A stretch of 64,000 bases of DNA from Amycolatopsis pretoriensis (GTDB lineage Bacteria; Actinomycetota; Actinomycetes; Mycobacteriales; Pseudonocardiaceae). This document shows, one piece after another, positions 29,428 through 37,386 of the stretch; position 1 is the stretch's first letter; the number at the start of each line of letters is the position of its first letter. The DNA lies in the NCBI RefSeq assembly GCF_900107925.1, contig NZ_FNUJ01000007.1, positions 496,001 to 560,000 on the forward strand, read 5' to 3'. Both the position numbers and the translations under genes were made by a program. Under the pieces are notes generated by a model. That model saw nothing but the letters and a program-made list of their open reading frames with translations, ran no database searches and was not told the origin of the DNA.

Positions 29428-30084
29428 TCAGTACCCCAAAGCCGTCCGGATCTCCGGCTCGACATCCGCGGTGGCGACGAACAGCAACTCGTCCCCCGGC
29501 TCCAGCGGGTCCTCCGGCTGCGGCACGATCACCCGGTCACCCCGCAGGATCGTCACCAAAGCGGCATCCCGCGGCAACGTCAGATCACTCACCGGCTTCC
29601 CGGCCAGCGGGGTCTCCGCCGGCAACGTCAGCTCGACGAGGTTCGCGTTGCTCTGCCGGAACGTCATCAGCCGCACCAGGTCGCCGACGCTGACCGCCTC
29701 CTCGACCATCGCCGCGAGCATCCGCGGGGTCGAGACCGCCACGTCGACGCCCCACGCGTCGGTGAACAGCCACTCGTTCGCCGGGTTGTTCACCCGGGCC
29801 ACCACGCGCCGGACCGCGAACTCCGTCTTCGCGAGCAGCGAGACGACCAGGTTCGCCTTGTCGTCGCCCGTCGCGGCGATCACGACGTCGCACTGCTCGA
29901 TCCCGGACTCCTCCAGGATCGACACCTCGCACGCGTCGCCGAGCACCCAGTCGGCCTGCTCGACCGTCTGCGGCTCGAACTGGTCGGCCTCCCGCTCGAT
30001 CAGCATCACCTGGTGGCGCCCGTCGATGAGCTCGTTGGCGATGGAACGGCCGACCGCACCCGCGCCCGCAATCGCGACCCGCAT
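29428..30084 (-). CDS. ceoC: TrkA-type potassium channel regulatory protein
   Basis: 218-residue RCK protein. N-terminal Rossmann domain with MRVAIAGAGAVGRSIA (NAD-binding GxGxxG), and a C-terminal TrkA_C domain (LPAETPLAGKPVSDLTLP). It probably gates a Trk/Ktr potassium uptake system, but no membrane subunit lies in the window. It overlaps the upstream paralogue by one base (TGATG). The pair corresponds to ceoB/ceoC (Rv2691/Rv2692). Confidence 0.92.
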   Translation of the reverse strand: MRVAIAGAGAVGRSIANELIDGRHQVMLIEREADQFEPQTVEQADWVLGDACEVSILEESGIEQCDVVIAATGDDKANLVVSLLAKTEFAVRRVVARVNNPANEWLFTDAWGVDVAVSTPRMLAAMVEEAVSVGDLVRLMTFRQSNANLVELTLPAETPLAGKPVSDLTLPRDAALVTILRGDRVIVPQPEDPLEPGDELLFVATADVEPEIRTALGY

Positions 30085-30749
30085 CAGTTCTCGTCCTCCG
30101 GTTCGCGCTGCGCCACGCTGGTCACGTCGCTGACCGTGCCGGAGCGCGCGGCGACCCACACGTCGTCGCCGTCCTGCACCACGGTCTTGTTGTCGGGCAG
30201 CACCGGCGTGCCGAAGCGCATGATGAACGCCACCCGCGCGCCGGACGCCTCCTGCAGGGACCGCACCGAGTGCCCGACCCAGCCCTCGTGCAGCGGCAGC
30301 TGCAGCAGCGCCACGTTGCCCGACGGGTCCCGCCACGCCGACGCGACGCCGTCCGGCAGCAGCGTCCGCAGGAAGCGGTCGGTGGTCCACGGGACCGTCG
30401 CCACCGTCGGGATGCCCAGCCGCTCGTACACGGCCGCGCGCTTGTGGTCGTAGATCCGCGCGACGACGTGCTCGATGCCGAAGTTCTCGCGGGCGACCCG
30501 CGCCGAAATGATGTTCGAGTTGTCGCCGCTGGACACCGCGGCGAACGCGCCGGCCCGCTCGATGCCCGCTTCGATGAGCACCTTGCGGTCGAACCCGACC
30601 CCGACGACCTGCTGGCCGTGGAAGTCGCTGCCGAGCCGGCGGAACGCCTGCTGGCTCTTGTCGATGACGGCCACCTCGTGGCCGAGCCGCTCCAGCGCAG
30701 CGGCCAGGGACGCGCCGACCCGGCCGCACCCCATGATCACCACGTGCAC
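30084..30749 (-). CDS. ceoB: TrkA-type potassium uptake protein (NAD-binding)
   Basis: Second RCK protein of the pair. HVVIMGCGRVGASLAAALER forms the nucleotide-binding loop, VIDKSQ the acidic end of strand two, and a TrkA_C domain follows (LPLHEGWVGHSVRSL). GTG at 30749 (221 residues) is preferred because GAGGAG lies 7 nt upstream. GTG at 30776 would put that ribosome site inside the coding region. Divergent from the APC permease, 91 bp apart. Confidence 0.92.
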   Translation of the reverse strand: MHVVIMGCGRVGASLAAALERLGHEVAVIDKSQQAFRRLGSDFHGQQVVGVGFDRKVLIEAGIERAGAFAAVSSGDNSNIISARVARENFGIEHVVARIYDHKRAAVYERLGIPTVATVPWTTDRFLRTLLPDGVASAWRDPSGNVALLQLPLHEGWVGHSVRSLQEASGARVAFIMRFGTPVLPDNKTVVQDGDDVWVAARSGTVSDVTSVAQREPEDEN

Positions 30750-30840
30750 GCCCTGCCTCCTCTTCGGCGGGTTCACCCGTCCGTACCTACCCCGACATGC
30801 CAGCGCCGAACCTACCGTGCGCCCCGGCAGTTAGGCTTCC

Positions 30841-32877
30841 GTGGTGTCGAAGTTCCCGACCGTGCTGAAACGCCTGGTCCTCGGACGTCCGTTCCGCAGT
30901 GACAGGCTCGCTCACACGCTCCTGCCGAAGCGCATCGCGCTGCCGATCTTCGCGTCCGACGCGCTCTCGAGCGTGGCGTACGCACCCGAAGAGATCTTCC
31001 TGACGCTGAGCGTCGCGGGCCTGTCCGCGTACGCGCTGGCGCCGTGGATCGGCATCATGGTCGCCCTGGTCATGCTGGTCGTCGTCGCGTCGTACCGGCA
31101 GAACGTGCACGCGTACCCGAGCGGCGGCGGCGACTACGAGGTCGCCAACACGAACCTGGGCGGGAAGTTCGGGCTGACGGTGGCGAGCGCGCTGCTCGTC
31201 GACTACGTGCTGACCGTCGCGGTGTCCACTTCGTCCGGTGTGGCCAACATCGGGTCCGCGGTGCCGTGGGTGGCGCAACACAAAGTGCTCGCCTCGATCG
31301 TCATCGTGGTCGTGCTGACATCGCTGAACCTGCGCGGCATCCGGGAGTCGGGGAAGGCCTTCGCGATCCCGACTTACGGGTTCATCCTGGGCATTCTGGT
31401 CATGGTCGTGTGGGGCCTGGTGCAGGCGGCCACCGGCACCGAGATGAAGGCCGAAAGCGCCGGGTTCACGCTGAACGCCGAGGGCACGTTCGCCGGCGTG
31501 GCGTACGCGTTCCTGGTGCTGCGGGCGTTCTCCTCCGGCGCCGCGGCGCTGACCGGGGTCGAGGCGATCAGCAACGGCGTCCCGGCGTTCCAGAAGCCCA
31601 AGTCGAAGAACGCGGCGACGACGCTGCTGATGATGGGCCTGCTCGCGGTCACCATGCTCGTCGGCATCATCACCCTCGCCTCGATCACCGACGTCAAGTT
31701 CGCCGAGGACCCGGCCGAGCAGCTCGCCGGCGCGCCCGCGGGCTACGAGCAGAAGACGATCGTCGCGCAGATCGCGCACGCGGTGTTCGCCGACTTCCCG
31801 CCGGCGTTCTACTACATCTCCTTCTCCACCGGCATCATCCTGCTGCTGGCCGCGAACACCGCGTTCAACGGCTTCCCGGTGCTGGGCTCGATCCTCGCGC
31901 AGGACCGCTACCTGCCGCGTCAGCTGCACACCCGCGGCGACCGGCTCGCGTTCTCCAACGGGATCCTGTTCCTCTCGGCGTTCGCGCTCGTGCTGATCAT
32001 CGCGTTCGACGCCGAGGTCACCCGGCTCATCCAGCTGTACATCGTGGGTGTGTTCGTGTCGTTCACGGTGAGCCAGGCCGGCATGATCCGGCACTGGAAC
32101 CGGTTGCTGGCCAAGGAAACCGACCCGGGCGTGCGGCGGCGGATGCGGCGCTCGCAGACGGTCAACGCGGTCGGGCTGACCATGACCGGCGTGGTGCTGG
32201 TGATCGTGCTGATCACCAAGTTCCTGCTCGGCGCGTGGATTGCGATCGCCGCGATGGTGGCGATCTTCGTGCTGATGACGGCGATCCGGAAGCACTACGA
32301 CCGCGTCGCCGACGAGCTGAAGGAGCTCGGCGACACCCCGACCGTGCTGCCCTCGCGCAACCACGCGATCGTCCTGGTGTCCAAACTGCACCGTCCGACG
32401 CTGCGCGCCCTGGCCTACGCCAAGGCGATGCGCCCGGACGTCCTCGAGGCCGTGACGGTCAATGTGGACGATGCGGACACGCGAAGGCTCACCGCTGAAT
32501 GGGACGCGCACAACTTCAAGGTGCCGCTGAAGGTCGTCGAGTCGCCCTACCGCGAGATCACGAAACCGGTCCTCGACTACGTGAAGCGCGTGCGCGGCGA
32601 CAACCCGCGCAACGTCGTCACCGTGTTCATCCCGGAGTACGTGGTCGGGCACTGGTGGGAACAGGTGCTGCACAACCAGAGCGCGCTGCGGCTCAAGGGC
32701 CGCCTGCTGTTCCAGTCCGGTGTGATCGTGGCGAGCGTGCCGTGGCAGCTGGAGTCCTCGGCCAAGGCGGCCGCGCGCGTCCGCAACGAACGGCCCGCGG
32801 CCGGCGACGTCCGCCGCGGCTTCTCGCCCAACGGCAAGCCGGTCGCGGCGCCGAAGCCCAAGGAGCCCGCCGAATGA
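30841..32877 (+). CDS. APC-superfamily permease
   Basis: 678-residue transporter. About 12 TM helices occupy the first 470 residues, with the discontinuous-helix region SDALSSVAYAPEE. A soluble C-terminal domain of about 200 residues (TVLPSRNHAIVLVSKLHRPT onward) resembles a UspA/KUP-like regulatory domain. It is the positional orthologue of Rv2690c. Being divergent from the potassium regulators, it could take part in ion or amino acid uptake; the substrate is unknown. The start is two tandem GTG codons. The stop overlaps the methyltransferase start (ATGA). Confidence 0.9.
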   Translation: MVSKFPTVLKRLVLGRPFRSDRLAHTLLPKRIALPIFASDALSSVAYAPEEIFLTLSVAGLSAYALAPWIGIMVALVMLVVVASYRQNVHAYPSGGGDYEVANTNLGGKFGLTVASALLVDYVLTVAVSTSSGVANIGSAVPWVAQHKVLASIVIVVVLTSLNLRGIRESGKAFAIPTYGFILGILVMVVWGLVQAATGTEMKAESAGFTLNAEGTFAGVAYAFLVLRAFSSGAAALTGVEAISNGVPAFQKPKSKNAATTLLMMGLLAVTMLVGIITLASITDVKFAEDPAEQLAGAPAGYEQKTIVAQIAHAVFADFPPAFYYISFSTGIILLLAANTAFNGFPVLGSILAQDRYLPRQLHTRGDRLAFSNGILFLSAFALVLIIAFDAEVTRLIQLYIVGVFVSFTVSQAGMIRHWNRLLAKETDPGVRRRMRRSQTVNAVGLTMTGVVLVIVLITKFLLGAWIAIAAMVAIFVLMTAIRKHYDRVADELKELGDTPTVLPSRNHAIVLVSKLHRPTLRALAYAKAMRPDVLEAVTVNVDDADTRRLTAEWDAHNFKVPLKVVESPYREITKPVLDYVKRVRGDNPRNVVTVFIPEYVVGHWWEQVLHNQSALRLKGRLLFQSGVIVASVPWQLESSAKAAARVRNERPAAGDVRRGFSPNGKPVAAPKPKEPAE

Positions 32878-34061
32878 CGAGCTGGCTGGGCCGGGTCCTC
32901 GACGTCGAGGTCGGCGCGGTGGCGCACGGCGGCCACTGCGTGGCGCGTGCGGAAGGCCGCGTCGTGTTCGTCCGGCACGCGCTGCCGGGGGAGCACGTCC
33001 GCGTCGAGGTGACCGAGGACAACGGCGGGTCGTTCTGCCGCGGCGACGCGGTCGAGGTGCTCTCGGCGTCTTCGCACCGGGTGACGCCGCCGTGCCCGCT
33101 CGCGGTGCCCGGCGGCTGCGGCGGCTGCGACTGGCAGCACGCTTCGCCGGACTACCAGCGTTTGCTGAAGGCTTCGGTGGTCGCGGAGCAGCTGCAGCGG
33201 CTGGCGGGCATCGAACGCGAGGTCGTCGTCGAGGCGCTCGACGGCGGGCCGCTGGACTGGCGCAGCCGCGTCCGCCTGATCGTCGACCGGGAAGGACGTG
33301 CGGGGCTGCGGGCGCACCACAGCCACCGCGTGGTGGCGCTGGACGACTGCCCGATCGCGGTGCCCGGCGAGCTCGACGACGTCCTGGCGCGGCGCTGGCG
33401 GCCGGGCAGCGAGCTGGAGGTCACCAGCGACGGCGACGGCGGCGTGCACGTCCGCGAGCTGTCGACGGTGCGCGGCAAGGTCCGGGCGCGGCAGCTGGCC
33501 GGCGGGGTCGCGGTGCAGCACGCGGCGGGGCGCGACTGGCACCTCGACGCGCACGGCTTCTGGCAGGTCCACCCGGACGCGGCGTCGACGCTGGCGGCGG
33601 TCGTGGCGGAGTGGGCCGAGGCCCCGGCCGGCGGCACGGCGTGGGATCTCTACGCGGGAGTCGGGCTCTTCGCGTCGGTGCTGGCTTCGCAGGTCGGCTC
33701 GTCGGGACGCGTCCTGGCGGTCGAGTCCGGGCGGCGCGCGGTCGCCGACGGGGAGAAGAACCTGGCGGACCTGCCGCAGGTGTCGTGGCAGGCGGGGCGC
33801 GTGGAGCACGTGCTCGCGTCGGCGGCCAAGCCGGTCGACGTCGTGGTGCTGGACCCGCCGCGCAAGGGCGCGGGTAAGGCGGTCGTGGAGTCGATCGTGG
33901 CGGGTTCACCCGATCGGATTGTCTACGTGGCGTGCGACCCGGCGGCTCTGGCCCGTGACCTGGCGTTCTTCAGCGGGCACGGGTACTCGCTGACCGATCT
34001 GCGGGCGTTCGACGCCTTCCCGATGACCCACCACGTGGAGTGCGTGGCGCTGCTGTCCTGA
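32874..34061 (+). CDS. TrmA/RumA-family tRNA or rRNA uracil-5 methyltransferase
   Basis: 395 residues. An N-terminal TRAM domain (about 1-60) precedes an iron-sulfur type cysteine set (C74, C82, C85, and a fourth in ALDDCP). SAM binding is by WDLYAGVGLFASVLA. LDPPRKGAG and YVACDPAALARDL carry the catalytic Cys of m5U methyltransferases. It is the positional orthologue of Rv2689c. Coupled to the permease. The target (tRNA U54 or a 23S uridine) cannot be decided here. Confidence 0.92.
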   Translation: MTSWLGRVLDVEVGAVAHGGHCVARAEGRVVFVRHALPGEHVRVEVTEDNGGSFCRGDAVEVLSASSHRVTPPCPLAVPGGCGGCDWQHASPDYQRLLKASVVAEQLQRLAGIEREVVVEALDGGPLDWRSRVRLIVDREGRAGLRAHHSHRVVALDDCPIAVPGELDDVLARRWRPGSELEVTSDGDGGVHVRELSTVRGKVRARQLAGGVAVQHAAGRDWHLDAHGFWQVHPDAASTLAAVVAEWAEAPAGGTAWDLYAGVGLFASVLASQVGSSGRVLAVESGRRAVADGEKNLADLPQVSWQAGRVEHVLASAAKPVDVVVLDPPRKGAGKAVVESIVAGSPDRIVYVACDPAALARDLAFFSGHGYSLTDLRAFDAFPMTHHVECVALLS

Positions 34062-34065
34062 GTTT

Positions 34066-34088
34066 TTGTCGGTGGTGGTCGTCACACT
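34066..34088 (+). promoter_or_regulatory. Candidate DNA-damage (PafBC/RecA-NDp) promoter, leaderless
   Basis: TTGTCGGTG (34066-34074), 8-bp spacer, CACACT (34083-34088); only the first base of the -10 departs from the TAnnnT consensus. The -10 ends 6 nt before the ATG at 34095, so transcription would begin at or next to the start codon. Confidence 0.55.
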
Positions 34089-34094
34089 GCTCGC

Positions 34095-34652
34095 ATGACT
34101 CCACTCGACGAATTCGACCTGGCGGCTTCGACGGTGACCGGCTTGGTTTCGGGCACCTCGGCTTGGGACGCGCCCACGGCGTGCGCGGATTGGAACGTGC
34201 GCGCGGTGGTGAACCACTTGGCGCACGGCAACGCGAAAGTGGCGTTCTGGGCGGGGATGGGCCCACCCGCGCCGGAGGGTGACTACCTGGGTCCCTCGCC
34301 GGTCGAGGCGTTCACGGCGTCGGTGGCGGCGGCCCGGTCGGTGCTGGCGTCGCCCGGGCTGTTCGAGCGGACGGTGACGACTCCGCTCGGCGAGGTGCCC
34401 GGGGTGTTCCTGGTGCACATGCGCGTGAACGAGTACGTGGTGCACGGCTGGGACATCGCCGACGCCACGGGTGCTTCGACGGACCTGCTGCCGGAGCTGG
34501 CGGCGCGGGCACTGGAGCAGTGGCGGGCACGGTTCGGGTCGGCGCCGCGGCAGCCGGGCGGGCCGTTCGGGCCGGAGGTCGACGCTCCGGAGGGCGCGAC
34601 GGCGGCGGACCGGCTGGCGGCGTTCCTCGGCCGGAAGGCGGTGAGCGGCTAG
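34095..34652 (+). CDS. TIGR03086-family (DinB/maleylpyruvate-isomerase-like) metal-binding protein
   Basis: 185 residues with the four-helix-bundle pattern of mycothiol-dependent enzymes. CADWNVRAVVNHLAHGN (about 35-51) carries the first metal His. MRVNEYVVHGWDIADATG (about 110-127) gives the second His and Asp. This family groups with mycothiol-dependent maleylpyruvate isomerase and DinB proteins, and individual substrates are mostly unknown. No ribosome site is seen; a PafBC-like promoter directly upstream suggests a leaderless, DNA-damage-responsive message. Confidence 0.85.
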   Translation: MTPLDEFDLAASTVTGLVSGTSAWDAPTACADWNVRAVVNHLAHGNAKVAFWAGMGPPAPEGDYLGPSPVEAFTASVAAARSVLASPGLFERTVTTPLGEVPGVFLVHMRVNEYVVHGWDIADATGASTDLLPELAARALEQWRARFGSAPRQPGGPFGPEVDAPEGATAADRLAAFLGRKAVSG

Positions 34653-35224
34653 CTATCGCCGCGCGTTCAGGGCGAGAGTGCGCGGCACGGGAGAGCTTTG
34701 GGGCACCGGTGCGGAGCGGCGCTTTCGGGAGCAGCGCCAGGTGGAATGGCGAGCGCCGCCGGCCGGATGCGGGTCGCGCCAGGCTTACGCGGCCCGGCGG
34801 ACCGCGAAGGCCGCTGGCAGGTCGGTTGTCGTCATGGCGATGCCCGGCCCCTGGCATCACGCGTGCGGGCGGGTTGGATGGGGGTCGCGCCTGGCAGCGC
34901 CTGCTCTACGTGGCCCGGCGGACCGCGAAGGCCGCCGCGAGGTCGGTTGCCGTCGTGGCGATGCCCGTCCGCCGGGCACCGGGGTTGGGCTGGATGCGGG
35001 CCCCTGGGCAGCGCCAGGTCTACGTGGCCCGGCGGACCGCGAAGGCCGCCGCGAGGTCGGTTGCCGTCGTGGCGATGCCCGGCGCCGAGAAGAGTGCGGG
35101 CCCGGCCCATGCCAGGTCTATGCGGCTCGGCGAACCGCGAAGGCCGCAGCCGGGCCGGCTGCCGTCATGGCGATCCCGGCCGGGCATCACGCGCGCAGCC
35201 GCCCGGACGCCGGTCGCGCCAGCT
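34653..35224. other. 572-bp gene-free stretch
   Basis: Apart from the four extra 3'-end copies (34771-35179) I see nothing here that codes. Plus-strand open frames through it are shadows of the repeats. The first 120 bp after the TIGR03086 gene show no clear terminator. Confidence 0.6.
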
Positions 35225-35289
35225 CTACGCGGCCCGGCGGACCGCGAATGCGGCCGCCAACCCGGTCGCCGTCATGGCGATGCCCGACA
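34771..35289 (-). repeat. Array of five degenerate copies of a gene 3' end
   Basis: Read on the minus strand, the last ~65 bases of the membrane-protein gene (copy 5, 35225-35289) recur four more times downstream. The stops are at 35118-35120, 35020-35022, 34906-34908 (all TAG) and 34785-34787 (TAA). Each copy still encodes the end of the protein, GIA-T-T--LAAAFAVRRA plus one residue and a stop, and keeps a CTGGCGCGACCCGCATCC-like 3' flank. Spacing is 98-121 bp and not a multiple of three, so the copies are not one long reading frame. Confidence 0.8.
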
Positions 35290-35647
35290 CCAGCAGTACC
35301 CACGCCCCGGCCCCGGGCACCACCCGCGCCGCCGGTTGGAGGCGGGTCACTCCCGGCAGCGTCACCACCAAGTGGCGCAAGACCACGCCCGTCACCACCA
35401 GCCCCGGCAAGCACGCCATCGCCAAGGGCTCGTCCTGGCGGCGGGCGAACGTCAAATACGCCAGCGTGGCCGTGATCAGGACCGCCGCCGCGCACACCAG
35501 GCGCAGGCCGAGGTCCAGCTCGGGGTCCGGCGTGCCCGGGGGCAGCATCCCCGGGTGGTCCGCGGTGCGCAACGTCAGCCCGGCGATCACGCCGAGGCCG
35601 GTGATCCCCGCCGCCACCGCCCGTGGAACCCGCCAAGCACGCGTCAC
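35225..35647 (-). CDS. Small four-helix membrane protein, unknown function
   Basis: 140 residues from GTG at 35647 with about four hydrophobic helices, the last (WVLLVSGIAMTATGLAAAFA) running into a basic RRAA end. TATGCT at 35659-35654 is a good -10, 6 nt before this GTG, suggesting a leaderless message. GTG at 35686 would add 13 residues lying over that promoter. The 3' end of this gene is the template of the repeat array that follows. I do not recognise the family. Confidence 0.65.
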   Translation of the reverse strand: MTRAWRVPRAVAAGITGLGVIAGLTLRTADHPGMLPPGTPDPELDLGLRLVCAAAVLITATLAYLTFARRQDEPLAMACLPGLVVTGVVLRHLVVTLPGVTRLQPAARVVPGAGAWVLLVSGIAMTATGLAAAFAVRRAA

Positions 35648-35731
35648 GCACGCAGCATAATTCGCCGGAAACGGCTTTCCGGTCACCTTTTCCGCGCTGG
35701 GCCGTTCGGGGGATCCCGATCGGAGGACCGC

Positions 35732-37201
35732 TCAGCCGGCGAACCAGCGCTGCGGGGCCGGCCGGAGGTTCTGGTAGATGTGCTTGACCTCGGTGTACTC
35801 GCCCAGCCCCGTCGGCCCCAGCTCGCGGCCGAACCCTGACTGCTTGTACCCGCCCCACTCGGCCTGCGGCAGGTACGGGTGGAAGTCGTTGATCCAGATC
35901 GTCCCGTGGCGCAGCCGCCCGGCGACCCGCTGCGCCCTCGACGCGTCCTGCGTGAACACCGCCCCGGCCAGGCCGTAGTGGGTGTCGTTGGCGATGCGGA
36001 CGGCGTCGTCCTCGTCGGTGAACGTCTCGACCGTCAGCACCGGTCCGAAGGACTCCTCGACCACAGCCGACGACCCCTGTTCCACCTGGTCCAGGATGGT
36101 CGGGAGGTAGTAGAAGCCGTCAGCAAGCGCGGGATCCTCGGGCCGGCGGCCGCCGGTGCGCAGCACCGCGCCCTCGGCCAGCGCCGCCGCGACGTACGCC
36201 TCCACCTTCTCGCGGTGGGCCGCCGAGATCAGCGGCCCGGTCTCGGCCCGCGGGTCGAAGGGGCCGCCCAGGCGGATCCGCTCGGCCCGGCGCACCAGCT
36301 CGTCGACGAACTCGTCGTGCCACTCCCGCTGCACGATCAGCCGCGCGCCCGCCGAGCACACCTGGCCCGAGTGCAGGAACACCGCCGTCAGCGCGTAGTC
36401 GACGGCCGTCTCGAAATCGGCGTCGGCGAACACCACGTTCGGGTTCTTGCCGCCCAGCTCCAGGGCCACTTTCTTGACCGTCCCGGCGGCCGCCGCGGCG
36501 ATCACCCGGCCCGTTGCCAGGCCGCCGGTGAACGACACGAGGTCGACGTCCGGGTGCGACGCCAGTGGCGCGCCGGCCTCGGCGCCCGCACCGAGCACCA
36601 GGTTCGCGACTCCCGGCGGCAGGCCCGCCTCGGTGAGCAGCTTCATGAACAGGATCGCGGTGTGCGGCGTCAGCTCGCTGGGCTTGAGCACGAACGTGTT
36701 ACCCGCCGCCAGCGCCGGCGCGATCTTCCACACGGTCTGCAGCAGCGGGTAGTTCCACGGCGTGATCAGCCCGCAGACCCCGACCGGCTCGTGCACGATC
36801 CGGCTGATCGCGTCCGGGTTGCCGGTGTCGACGACGCGCCCGGCGTCCTGGGCCGCGAGCTTGCCGAAGTAACGCAGGCACGCGGCGATGTCGGCCATGT
36901 CGTAGCGGCTCTCGACCAGCCGCTTGCCGGTGTCGAGCGACTCCGCGCGGGCGAACGCCTCCGCGTCGCGGTCCAGCAGGCCGGCGGTGCGCAGCAGCAG
37001 GTCGCCGCGCAGGTGCGCGGGGGTGCCGGGCCACGGGCCGCTGTCGAACGCCCGGCGCGCCGCCGCGATCGCGGCCTCGGTGTCCTTTGCGGTCCCTTCG
37101 GCGACCGTCGCGACCGGGGAACCGTCCGCCGGGCAGCGGATCTCGCGGCGCCCGCCGCCGATCGCGTCCACCCAGTCGCCGCCGATGAAGAAGTCCGCCA
37201 T
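35732..37201 (-). CDS. Aldehyde dehydrogenase, betaine-aldehyde type
   Basis: 489-residue NAD(P)-dependent aldehyde dehydrogenase. ITPWNYPLLQ and KPSELTP form the cofactor site, FTGGLATG is the Rossmann loop, LELGGKNPNVVF carries the general-base Glu (about 250) and HSGQVCSAGAR the catalytic Cys (about 284). The sequence resembles GbsA/BetB enzymes that make glycine betaine, but choline oxidase or dehydrogenase and betaine transport genes are not adjacent. ATG at 37201 follows GAGAATGGG; an upstream in-frame ATG at 37237 is less likely. It stands alone, divergent from dxs. Confidence 0.88.
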   Translation of the reverse strand: MADFFIGGDWVDAIGGGRREIRCPADGSPVATVAEGTAKDTEAAIAAARRAFDSGPWPGTPAHLRGDLLLRTAGLLDRDAEAFARAESLDTGKRLVESRYDMADIAACLRYFGKLAAQDAGRVVDTGNPDAISRIVHEPVGVCGLITPWNYPLLQTVWKIAPALAAGNTFVLKPSELTPHTAILFMKLLTEAGLPPGVANLVLGAGAEAGAPLASHPDVDLVSFTGGLATGRVIAAAAAGTVKKVALELGGKNPNVVFADADFETAVDYALTAVFLHSGQVCSAGARLIVQREWHDEFVDELVRRAERIRLGGPFDPRAETGPLISAAHREKVEAYVAAALAEGAVLRTGGRRPEDPALADGFYYLPTILDQVEQGSSAVVEESFGPVLTVETFTDEDDAVRIANDTHYGLAGAVFTQDASRAQRVAGRLRHGTIWINDFHPYLPQAEWGGYKQSGFGRELGPTGLGEYTEVKHIYQNLRPAPQRWFAG

Positions 37202-37386
37202 GGACCCATTCTCGTGGCCACGCCGCGTGACCGCCACAGCACTGCGGGGAGACGAGGTTCACCTGGCGTGATGACAGGTGGTCGCGCTCCGCCTGTGACG
37301 CCGGACGCGGCGGGCGGAACCACCCTGGCGGGTCTCCGTAGACTGGGCCGGACGTGGGGCGTGCCGACCAAGTGAGGTGGAGACGA

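Noticed and set aside
34771-35289. Repeat array as a CRISPR
   Set aside because: Repeat cores of about 65 bp are degenerate, spacing varies from 98 to 121 bp, there are no cas genes, and the cores match a neighbouring gene end.
34520-35839. Plus-strand 439-codon frame across the 3'-end array, apparently repetitive protein
   Set aside because: Its repeats mirror the minus-strand cassettes, whose sense (conserved peptide plus stop in all five copies) is better explained on the minus strand.
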